A DNA stretch of 64,000 bases from Bacteroidota bacterium (GTDB taxonomy: Bacteria; Bacteroidota; Bacteroidia; Bacteroidales; VadinHA17). The stretch spans positions 42,863 through 106,862 of the forward strand of contig DSCJ01000115.1 of assembly GCA_011049175.1 (NCBI GenBank), given 5' to 3'. Positions within the stretch are counted from its first letter, which is position 1; every line of letters starts with the position of its first letter. A model generated the notes under the pieces. That model did not search any database. It saw nothing but the letters and a program-made list of their open reading frames with translations, and was not told the DNA's origin. Both the position numbers and the translations under genes were made by a program. Below are positions 57,641-64,000 of the stretch, piece by piece.

Positions 57641-58522
57641 TTAGATAAAAAGACGGTTCCCCTGGTCGTAGCTGTCCCGCAATTCTTTCGGGGTACAGCC
57701 TTTTTTCTTTTTGAATATCCGGTTGAAATTGGAAATGTTGTTAAATCCGCAGGAATAGGCTATTTCGGCTATGGTTTTGGTTGTATCGATCAGCATGCGG
57801 CATGCATGCCCCAGCCTCACCTCGGTAAGGCAGTCCACAAAGGTGATCCCCGTTCTGAGCTTGAAGAAACGGCTGAATGATGATTCGGTCATATTCGCTA
57901 TATGAGCCGCCTCTTCCAGGGTAATAGGCTTGTCGAAGCCGGTATGGATAAATTCCATGACCTTTTCTATCCGCCGGCTGTTGTAGGAAAACACTTCGTG
58001 CGTGTTGAAACCGCTGTCGGATAATACCCGGTAATCCCTCGAAATAGACAGAGTATGCAGAATAGACATCAGTTCAAGCACCGAATCGAATCCCTGCTTT
58101 TCCCTGAGTCTGTAAAGGCGTGGCTTTACCTGCCGTATAGTAGGCTGTGAAAACAGGATTCCCCTCAATGACTTCCGGAACATGTTCCGGATAAAACTCA
58201 ATTGATTTTTTTGCAGGAATTTTTCATCAAAAAAATCTTTATGGAACTGAATGGTGATCTCTTCTACCTGATCAGGCCCGAAACCTGATCCAAACCATCC
58301 GTGCTGCAGGTTAGGACCCACCAGCACCAGTTCATACCGGCCAATTTCACCTATGTGATCGCCAATGATTCGTTTGGCCCCCCTGGCATTCATGATGAAA
58401 TTCAGTTCCATTTCTTCATGATAATGCAGGGGAAAATCAAATTCCGATTTTTTCCTGTAAAACAGGGTGAAACAATCGGATTGCGTCAGCGGAGTAATCT
58501 CACGAACAATGGACTCAGCCAT
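57641..58522 (-). CDS. AraC family transcriptional regulator
   Basis: The start is placed at 58522 (MAESIVREITPL), giving 293 residues; the frame extends 38 codons upstream but a promoter box lies inside that extension. An N-terminal cupin-like sensor (FPLHYHEEMELNFIM, YELVLVGPNLQHGWF) is followed by a C-terminal double helix-turn-helix of AraC type (ITLEEAAHIANMTESSFSRFFKLRTGITFVDCL, then IAEIAYSCGFNNISNFNRIFKKKKGCTPKELR). It lies between the xyloglucan-type genes and the mannan genes and faces away from GH5. It is a good candidate to bind the GACAAAATAGTA box (inference). Confidence 0.93.
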   Translation of the reverse strand: MAESIVREITPLTQSDCFTLFYRKKSEFDFPLHYHEEMELNFIMNARGAKRIIGDHIGEIGRYELVLVGPNLQHGWFGSGFGPDQVEEITIQFHKDFFDEKFLQKNQLSFIRNMFRKSLRGILFSQPTIRQVKPRLYRLREKQGFDSVLELMSILHTLSISRDYRVLSDSGFNTHEVFSYNSRRIEKVMEFIHTGFDKPITLEEAAHIANMTESSFSRFFKLRTGITFVDCLTEVRLGHACRMLIDTTKTIAEIAYSCGFNNISNFNRIFKKKKGCTPKELRDSYDQGNRLFI

Positions 58523-58552
58523 GATCTTGTTCAGATTTCCCTGTTGTTGATC

Positions 58553-58560
58553 CAAATATA
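58553..58560 (-). promoter_or_regulatory. candidate -7 box of the AraC gene
   Basis: On the minus strand TATATTTG is an exact TAnnTTTG match, predicting a leader of about 24 nt before the ATG at 58522. It argues against the longer reading frame. The remaining 357-bp gap to GH5 holds a small inverted repeat (TCGCA / TGCGA near 58590-58611) and the box described next. Confidence 0.5.
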
Positions 58561-58681
58561 AAAAAATCAACAAAATAAAAAAATATAATATTCGCATCAT
58601 ATTTGCGATCACATAATGATCAGATCCATAAATCAATGCATCGGCATTTCAGCCTGTATGGAAAATTTGTTATCCAATTCC

Positions 58682-58696
58682 TGACAAAATAGTACC
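58682..58696 (+). promoter_or_regulatory. variant of the conserved box upstream of GH5
   Basis: TGACAAAATAGTACCA matches GGACAAAATAGTATCA at 14 of 16 positions. The AGTGTA palindrome is absent here and the distance to the GH5 start (198 bp) is longer than in the SusC loci (67 bp). It may bind the same activator. Confidence 0.5.
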
Positions 58697-58879
58697 ATAC
58701 AGGAATATTCAGAAAATGTCGGATAGAAAAGTGGATACCTACATACCCGGATAAACAGCATAAAGAGATTGCCGAAAAAACAAAATGGGCATTATTGTAT
58801 TATGATTTAAAAGAAAGGTATTATTCCCGAACAGGCCGGTTTATTAATTTTATTGGACAGGTAATTAAATATCAATCAT

Positions 58880-60190
58880 TTGAAATACAGTTTGCTAACC
58901 ACTTTCCTGTTACTGGCTTTGATTCCCGTTCGCATGACCGGCCAGCCGGCTCATGCAGATGAATGCGTTACCGTGCAGCACGGTACGTTCATGAAAAACG
59001 GACGGCCTTATTATTTTATAGGAACGAATTACTGGTACGGAGGAATTCTTGGCTCGGCCGGGAAATACGGAAACCGGGAAAGGCTGATCCGGGAACTCGA
59101 TCATCTGAAAAAGATCGGTGTGAACAACCTTCGCATCCTGGTAGGTGCGGAGGGCCCTGACAAAGAACCTTTTCGCGTTACCCCCGCCCTGCAGCTCGAA
59201 CCGGGAGTATACAACGAAGAGCTGCTTGACGGACTGGATTTTCTGCTGGCCGAAATGAAAAAACGGGGGCAGGTAGCTGTTTTGTATCTGAACAACAGCT
59301 GGGACTGGTCGGGCGGATATGCCCAGTACCTGAACTGGAACGGATACGGGCCCATCCCCTATCCTTCGGTAAAACCCCATACCTGGCAGGAATTCATGAG
59401 CTATGCAGGCCGGTTTCATCATTGCGAAAACTGCCTCAGGCAATTCGAGGAACATATTAAATTCATACTTGGGCGTACCAACCGGTATACCGGCAGAAAA
59501 TATACCGAAGATCCGGTGATCATGACCTGGGAAATCGGCAATGAGCCCCGTGCATTTTCCACAGAAAGCATCCCTGCTTTCGAAAAATGGATCGGGGAAA
59601 TAGCTGCCCTGATCAAAGAATTAGATTCCCACCACCTGGTGACAACCGGAACCGAAGGACAGCACGGATGCGAAGGATCCATGGAAGTGTTCGAACGCAT
59701 CCATTCCGATCCGAACATTGATTACCTGACCATGCATATCTGGCCCAAAAACTGGGCCTGGCTGGATATACACGATATACCCGGCAGCCTGCAAGCCAGC
59801 ATAGAAAATACCACCCGGTATATGAATGATCATATGGAAATAGCCCGGAAACTGGATAAGCCCCTGGTACTGGAAGAATTCGGCCTTCCCCGTGATGAAC
59901 ACGGGTACGGGCCCGCCGAACCGGTAACATGCCGCGACCAGTATTACCGGCATGCTTTCAATCACGTACTGGAATCCGCCCGCCACCGCGACGTACTGGC
60001 GGGATGCAACTTCTGGGCATGGGCCGGAGAAGGAAGGCCTGCCTCCGCCAGGATATTCTGGCAGATCGGTGACGATTACCTGGGCGATCCCCCGCAGGAA
60101 GAACAGGGTCTGAATTCCGTATTCGACACAGATTCTACGGTTTCCCTCATCAAAAAATACAACCGGAAACTTTTAAAAAACATCCAATAA
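58880..60190 (+). CDS. GH5 endo-beta-mannanase-like (GH5_7 type), TTG start
   Basis: The protein has 436 residues. Its start is TTG at 58880: no ATG precedes the signal peptide (KYSLLTTFLLLALIPVRMTG) and the next ATG lies within it. The barrel has NGRPYYFIGTNYWYGG, LRILVGAEG, acid/base Glu222 in WEIGNEPRAF, HIWPKNWAW and nucleophile Glu333 in VLEEFGLPRD. G-T-N-Y-W near the N-terminus is typical of GH5_7 mannanases. It should cut beta-mannan or glucomannan outside the cytoplasm. GH26, GH130 and the epimerase follow with tiny gaps (7, 18, -4 bp), forming a mannan operon. Confidence 0.9.
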   Translation: MKYSLLTTFLLLALIPVRMTGQPAHADECVTVQHGTFMKNGRPYYFIGTNYWYGGILGSAGKYGNRERLIRELDHLKKIGVNNLRILVGAEGPDKEPFRVTPALQLEPGVYNEELLDGLDFLLAEMKKRGQVAVLYLNNSWDWSGGYAQYLNWNGYGPIPYPSVKPHTWQEFMSYAGRFHHCENCLRQFEEHIKFILGRTNRYTGRKYTEDPVIMTWEIGNEPRAFSTESIPAFEKWIGEIAALIKELDSHHLVTTGTEGQHGCEGSMEVFERIHSDPNIDYLTMHIWPKNWAWLDIHDIPGSLQASIENTTRYMNDHMEIARKLDKPLVLEEFGLPRDEHGYGPAEPVTCRDQYYRHAFNHVLESARHRDVLAGCNFWAWAGEGRPASARIFWQIGDDYLGDPPQEEQGLNSVFDTDSTVSLIKKYNRKLLKNIQ

Positions 60191-60197
60191 TCCATCC

Positions 60198-61322
60198 ATG
60201 AAACCATTGTATCTCTGTTTTTGCCTTTTGCTGGCATGGCCCGCCTGCACAGGAAAACAGGAAAACAGTATAAAACCCGCCGATCCGCGATCCACCCTGC
60301 AAACGGAAAATCTCCTGAAATCATTGCACAAACTTACCCGGAAAGGCATCCTGTTCGGTCACCAGGACGACCTGGCCTATGGAATCGGCTGGGTATATCC
60401 GGAAGGAGTATCGGATGTTAAAAGAGTATGCGGCGATTTCCCCGCCGTTTACGGAATGGACCTCGGACACCTGGAAAACGGCTCACCGGTTAACCTCGAT
60501 TCGGTACCGTTCGTGCAGATGCGGAGCTTTGCCCATGACATCTTTGCCCGGGGAGGGATCATCACCATGAGCTGGCACGCCGATAATCCCCTCACCGGCG
60601 GTTCAGCCTGGGATATCAGTTCAAGTATGACAGTGCAATCGGTTTTGCCCGGGGGGGAGAAACACGAAACATTCAAACAGTGGCTCGACCGCCTGGCCAA
60701 CTTTTTCCATACCCTGTACAACGAACAGGGCCAGGCTATCCCCTTGATCTTCCGTCCCTATCACGAGCATACCGGAAGCTGGTTCTGGTGGGGAAAAGAC
60801 CTCTGTACCGAACAGGAATTCATTGATCTCTGGCAGTTCACAGTAAACTACCTGTGCCGGGAAAAACAGGTGCACCATCTGCTGTTTGCTTACTCTCCCT
60901 CGTCGGGCTTCGAATCGGAGGAGGAATACCTGGAAAGGTATCCGGGAGACGACTATGTGGATCTGGTTGGCTTCGATGATTACCAGATGGGACCTGAAGA
61001 AAAAACAGATTTCAGAGACCGTGTGAGCAGGAAGCTCGATATACTTAATGAGGTGGCCATGAAGCATCAGAAAGTGGCTGCCCTTACGGAAACAGGACTG
61101 GAAGGCATCCCCGATCCGGAATGGTGGACCGGCGTGCTGTGGCCTGCCATTCAAAACCACCCCATTTCCTACGTCCTGGTATGGAGAAATGCCCACAACC
61201 GGCCGGGGCATCATTATGCCCCCTATCCGGGACATGTCAGTGAACGCGATTTTATTGAGTTCTGTAAACTTCCCGGCACGTTATTTCTGCACGAGATCAC
61301 AATGGAAAGCATTTACTGGTAA
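60198..61322 (+). CDS. GH26 endo-beta-mannanase, lipoprotein
   Basis: The 374-residue lipoprotein (lipobox PAC, Cys17) has the GH26 order: ILFGHQDDLAYG near residue 52, DFPAVYGMDLGHLE, SWHADNP, acid/base Glu190 in RPYHEHTGSWFWWG and nucleophile Glu298 in ALTETGLEG. The R-P-x-H-E and W-F-W-W-G blocks are highly diagnostic. It cleaves mannan chains to mannobiose or mannotriose. Its pairing with GH130 and a 2-epimerase reproduces the known Bacteroides fragilis mannan pathway, in which GH26 supplies mannobiose. Confidence 0.95.
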   Translation: MKPLYLCFCLLLAWPACTGKQENSIKPADPRSTLQTENLLKSLHKLTRKGILFGHQDDLAYGIGWVYPEGVSDVKRVCGDFPAVYGMDLGHLENGSPVNLDSVPFVQMRSFAHDIFARGGIITMSWHADNPLTGGSAWDISSSMTVQSVLPGGEKHETFKQWLDRLANFFHTLYNEQGQAIPLIFRPYHEHTGSWFWWGKDLCTEQEFIDLWQFTVNYLCREKQVHHLLFAYSPSSGFESEEEYLERYPGDDYVDLVGFDDYQMGPEEKTDFRDRVSRKLDILNEVAMKHQKVAALTETGLEGIPDPEWWTGVLWPAIQNHPISYVLVWRNAHNRPGHHYAPYPGHVSERDFIEFCKLPGTLFLHEITMESIYW

Positions 61323-61340
61323 ATATCAACTGAGAAAATC

Positions 61341-62519
61341 ATGGAAGCACCCGAGAAACGCCTGCAGAGACTGATAAAGGAATATGAAAAGCTGGTGAAC
61401 CGGGACAATCCCCCGCTGGAGCCGGTTAACGGTATTTACCAAAGGTACCGGTATCCTGTACTTACCGCTGCCCATGTCCCCCTGCACTGGAGGTACGATA
61501 TGGATCCCGCAACCAATCCTTTCATGATGGAAAGGATCGGATTTAATTCCACCTTCAACGCCGGGGCCATCAAACTGAACGGAAAATACCTTCTGGCTGT
61601 AAGGGTGGAAGGCGTTGACCGGAAATCTTTCTTCGCCATTGCCGAAAGTCCCAATGGAACGGATCGTTTCCGTTTCCATGACGAACCGGTGGATCTGCCC
61701 GAAACGGAAAACCCCGATGTGAACGTATACGATATGCGGCTTACCCGGCATGAAGATGGATGGATATACGGCATTTTCTGCACGGAAAGGAAAGACCCCG
61801 GCGCCCCGCCGGGAGATATGTCGTCGGCCGTGGCAGCAGCAGGCATTGCGCGCACCCGCGACCTGAAAACATGGGAAAGGTTACCCGACCTCCGCTCGGA
61901 ATACCAGCAACGAAATGTGGTACTGCATCCTGAATTCGTAAACGGACAGTATGTCCTGTACACCCGACCCCAGGAAGGGTTTATCGAGGCCGGAAACGGA
62001 GGGGGCATTGGATGGGCTCTGGTAAAGGATATCACCCATGCAGAAATCGGAGAGGAAGTGATCATCAATCCGCGGAGATACCATACGGTGAATGAAATGA
62101 AGAACGGGGAAGGCCCCCCGCCTCTGAAAACCCCTCATGGATGGCTGCACCTGGCCCACGGCGTAAGAGCCTGTGCCGCCGGTTTACGATATGTGCTTTA
62201 CCTGTACCTAACCGACCTGCAGCGCCCCGAACGCACCCTGGCCGAACCGGCAGGATATTTCATGGCTCCCGAAGGAGAGGAACGGGTGGGAGATGTTTCC
62301 AATGTATTGTTTTCAAACGGCTGGATAGCCGATGAGCGAGGCACGGTGTATATTTATTACGGGTCATCAGACACCCGCATGCATGTGGCCGTTTCCAGCA
62401 TGGAAAAGCTCACGGATTATTGCCTGAACACACCTCCTGACGGGTTCCGTTCCGCCGCTTCGGTACAGAACGTAAAAAAGTTGATTGCCAAAAACCGGAA
62501 ATACCTCAGTGGAAAATGA
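61341..62519 (+). CDS. GH130 4-O-beta-D-mannosyl-D-glucose phosphorylase
   Basis: The 392-residue protein has no signal peptide and is cytoplasmic. It phosphorolyses mannosyl-beta-1,4-glucose to mannose-1-phosphate and glucose. The five-bladed propeller shows [25 protein letters not shown] and the general-acid motif [13 protein letters not shown] with Asp131, the same number as in the characterised B. fragilis enzyme. [24 protein letters not shown] and the closing [12 protein letters not shown] are also group-1 features. It overlaps the epimerase start by 4 bp (ATGA), so the two pathway enzymes are translationally coupled. Confidence 0.95.
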   Translation: MEAPEKRLQRLIKEYEKLVNRDNPPLEPVNGIYQRYRYPVLTAAHVPLHWRYDMDPATNPFMMERIGFNSTFNAGAIKLNGKYLLAVRVEGVDRKSFFAIAESPNGTDRFRFHDEPVDLPETENPDVNVYDMRLTRHEDGWIYGIFCTERKDPGAPPGDMSSAVAAAGIARTRDLKTWERLPDLRSEYQQRNVVLHPEFVNGQYVLYTRPQEGFIEAGNGGGIGWALVKDITHAEIGEEVIINPRRYHTVNEMKNGEGPPPLKTPHGWLHLAHGVRACAAGLRYVLYLYLTDLQRPERTLAEPAGYFMAPEGEERVGDVSNVLFSNGWIADERGTVYIYYGSSDTRMHVAVSSMEKLTDYCLNTPPDGFRSAASVQNVKKLIAKNRKYLSGK

Positions 62520-63727
62520 GCCGTTCCGAAGAAGACATCATACAGCGGTTAAAAGAAAATGCACGGAATGAACTCACGGAAAACATCCTTCCTTTCTGGA
62601 CAGAACGGATGCCCGACCGGAAACAGGGAGGCTTTTACGGACGGGTTGACGGGAAAAACACGGTTCACCCCGACGCCCCGAAAGGAGCCGTACTGAACGC
62701 TCGTATTCTATGGGCTTTTTCCTCAGCCCATCATATCCTGGAGACACCTTCTTACCTGGAAACAGCCACCCTGGCATGGGAGTATGCCAACCGGTATTTT
62801 TTCGATGAGGAATACGGGGGCGTGTGGTGGAGCCTAAACTGTAACGGCACTCCCCTGGAAACAAAAAAACAGGTATATGCGCAGGCTTTCTTTATTTATG
62901 CCCTGAGCCGGTATTTTATTACCACCGGCGACGACAATGCCAGGAAAAGAGCCGTTGTACTGTATGAATTGCTGGAAGAACACAGCCTTGACCGGCAATA
63001 CGGAGGTTACCTGGAGGCTTTCAGCCGTGAATGGAAAGAGATGGAAGATCTCCGGCTGAGCAAAAAGGATGAAAACGAGAAAAAAACCACCAACACCAAC
63101 CTCCATGTACTGGAGGCATATACCTTGCTTTCCAGGATTTGGCCCGTCAGGTATCTACGTAGTCAGCTACGTAGTTTACTACGTAGTTTTCTGGAAAAGA
63201 TCATTCATCCGGAGACTTTTCACCTGCGGTTATTTTTCGACGAGTTCTGGAATCCACGGTCGCAACTGGTATCGTACGGCCACGACATCGAGGCGGCCTG
63301 GCTGCTATACGAAGCCGCTTTGATGGTGGAAGACAGCTCCCTCACCCGTAGGGTGGCGGAAATTTCTGTAAAAATGGTGGATGCAGCCCTGGAAGGTTTT
63401 CAGGACGACGGAAGCCTGATCTATGAAAAAGATGATTCAAAAGGTTACATCGATAGGGATCGTCATTGGTGGGTTCAGGCCGAAGCGGTGGTAGGACTGA
63501 TCCATGCCTGGCAGCTAACAAAAAGGAAGGATTACCTGCAAAAGGCAGACCGGTGTTTCAACTACATCACAAACCATCTGGCAGACAGAAAAAACGGGGA
63601 ATGGTACTGGAGTATCCGCGCCGACGGAACGGCAAACACCCATGACGACAAAGCCGGGTTCTGGAAATGTCCCTATCATAACAGCCGGATGTGCCTGGAG
63701 ATTATGCAGAGGTTCGGGAACAAATGA
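62516..63727 (+). CDS. AGE-family epimerase (cellobiose/mannobiose 2-epimerase)
   Basis: The 403 residues form an (alpha/alpha)6 barrel without a signal peptide. It converts mannobiose to mannosyl-glucose (and cellobiose to glucosyl-mannose) for GH130. Active-site residues are His197 in [10 protein letters not shown], His256 and Glu259 in GHDIEAAW, and His388 in CPYHNSR; the spacing fits that of the Rhodothermus enzyme as I recall it. Residues 214-225 read [12 protein letters not shown] and are encoded by a 12-bp DNA repeat (63155-63186) in exact codon register, apparently without changing protein length. It is the last gene of the mannan operon. Confidence 0.94.
   Translation: MSRSEEDIIQRLKENARNELTENILPFWTERMPDRKQGGFYGRVDGKNTVHPDAPKGAVLNARILWAFSSAHHILETPSYLETATLAWEYANRYFFDEEYGGVWWSLNCNGTPLETKKQVYAQAFFIYALSRYFITTGDDNARKRAVVLYELLEEHSLDRQYGGYLEAFSREWKEMEDLRLSKKDENEKKTTNTNLHVLEAYTLLSRIWPVRYLRSQLRSLLRSFLEKIIHPETFHLRLFFDEFWNPRSQLVSYGHDIEAAWLLYEAALMVEDSSLTRRVAEISVKMVDAALEGFQDDGSLIYEKDDSKGYIDRDRHWWVQAEAVVGLIHAWQLTKRKDYLQKADRCFNYITNHLADRKNGEWYWSIRADGTANTHDDKAGFWKCPYHNSRMCLEIMQRFGNK
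63155..63186 (+). repeat. in-frame 12-bp palindromic repeat, three copies, inside the epimerase gene
   Basis: CTACGTAG occurs at 63155, 63167 and 63179, with spacers TCAG and TTTA and a trailing TTTT. Period and core equal the intergenic array at 14952-14995. The units are codon-aligned (CTA CGT AGT = Leu-Arg-Ser), giving [12 protein letters not shown] within a helix between His197 and His256. Confidence 0.9.
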
Positions 63728-63887
63728 AAACCCTGAAAGCAACTCAGCAAACGAGTTCAGGCTGGTGCTCTGCCGTTTTCAGAAGACCATTCCCGGTGGT
63801 TTCCAAATTATTTCCATCTTACATTCCTGTTTCTTCTGGCAAAAATCAACAAATTTTCGTTAATTTGCATTTTACAGGGTCGGTTTG

Positions 63888-64000
63888 CCGAGTGGTTAGG
63901 CGCTGGTCTGCAAAACCAGTTACAGCGGTTCGAACCGAGCTCCCCGGCAGGGGAGCGAGCTCATGAGCCGACAATAGGAGGCGAATAATCCGCTACCGGA
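63888..64000 (+). tRNA. tRNA-Cys (anticodon GCA) split in the T loop by about 54 bp; 3' end beyond window
   Basis: From 63888 the gene folds normally: acceptor GGTCGGT, D stem GCC/GGC, anticodon stem CTGGT/ACCAG with loop CTGCAAA (anticodon GCA at 63910-63912), variable loop TTAC, and T-stem 5' strand AGCGG with TTCGAA. The expected next bases (T-stem CCGCT then acceptor ACCG) do not follow; they appear as AATCCGCTACCG at 63987-63998. The intervening DNA has a 7-bp hairpin (GCTCCCC / GGGGAGC, loop GGCA, 63939-63956) and a palindrome GCTCATGAGC (63959-63968). The last acceptor bases seen (GA) do not pair fully with the 5' side. A near-match -7 box (TTAATTTG, 63870-63877) lies upstream. Confidence 0.75.

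Noticed and set aside
58523..58636. 38-codon hydrophobic N-terminal extension of the AraC regulator
   Set aside because: A perfect -7 box lies within it and AraC regulators of this type start at the cupin domain; the hydrophobic stretch is AT-rich promoter DNA read as protein.
63935..63986. Group I or group II intron in tRNA-Cys
   Set aside because: The insert is only about 54 bp, lies in the T loop and lacks any catalytic core; known self-splicing introns are several times longer and sit near the anticodon.

Overview
The window looks like chromosomal DNA of a polysaccharide-degrading member of the Bacteroidota, probably Bacteroidales/Marinilabiliales-like. The evidence is two SusC/SusD pairs, type IX secretion C-terminal sorting domains, many lipoprotein glycoside hydrolases, the TAnnTTTG promoter type and the absence of Shine-Dalgarno spacing. 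Gene density is high, base composition is even, and no phage, IS element or CRISPR array is visible.

Layout. 1-15 kb is mostly housekeeping: the tail of a TonB receptor with a DUF2271-like lipoprotein, VanZ, a flippase divergent from a glycosyltransferase, RNase HII, an S46 dipeptidyl-peptidase, MarC overlapping RNase HI, a small T9SS protein, an FtsX/MacB-type permease, a SiaC-like phosphoprotein, a FadL-like porin and a ProX-type editing protein. 15-18 kb holds tRNA-Gln with an odd tail made of pieces of its own 3' end, an esterase and an 800-bp regulatory region. 18-25 kb is PUL 1 (SusC, SusD, surface lipoprotein, PKD-GH16), probably for beta-1,3-type glucans. 25-34 kb, all on the minus strand, holds an orphan N6-adenine methyltransferase, a GNAT, a GH43 broken by an amber codon, GH2, a glycosylasparaginase and GH29, a set that suggests glycoprotein-glycan stripping. 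glnS, folB and a CWC protein follow. 37-64 kb is a large hemicellulose region: SSS symporter-GH94-GH9 on the minus strand with a Nudix/NrtR-type regulator, then SusC, SusD, a TIG surface protein, an unassigned clan-A T9SS enzyme, GH31 and GH2 on the plus strand, an AraC regulator, and GH5-GH26-GH130-AGE epimerase ending at a tRNA-Cys.

How it fits together. Outer-surface enzymes (GH16, GH5, GH26, GH9 and the clan-A enzyme) would cut glucan, xyloglucan or glucomannan. The SusCD pairs import oligosaccharides, GH31 and GH2 remove side-chain xylose and galactose, and the SSS symporter takes disaccharides into the cytoplasm. There GH94 splits cellobiose by phosphorolysis, while the AGE epimerase plus GH130 convert mannobiose through mannosyl-glucose to mannose-1-phosphate and glucose. 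Both SusC genes share a conserved upstream module (a palindrome plus a 20-bp box, at matching spacing), so the two PULs, 26 kb apart, are probably co-regulated. A variant of the box lies upstream of the GH5 gene.

Most unusual signals: (1) a tRNA-Cys whose T loop is split by about 54 bp of hairpin-rich DNA; (2) a 12-bp-period palindromic repeat, CTACGTAGnnnn, present in an intergenic region and also in frame inside the epimerase gene; (3) the shared SusC promoter module, with a 50-codon leader ORF in the first copy; (4) duplicated tRNA-Gln 3'-end fragments; (5) a single stop codon in the GH43 gene.
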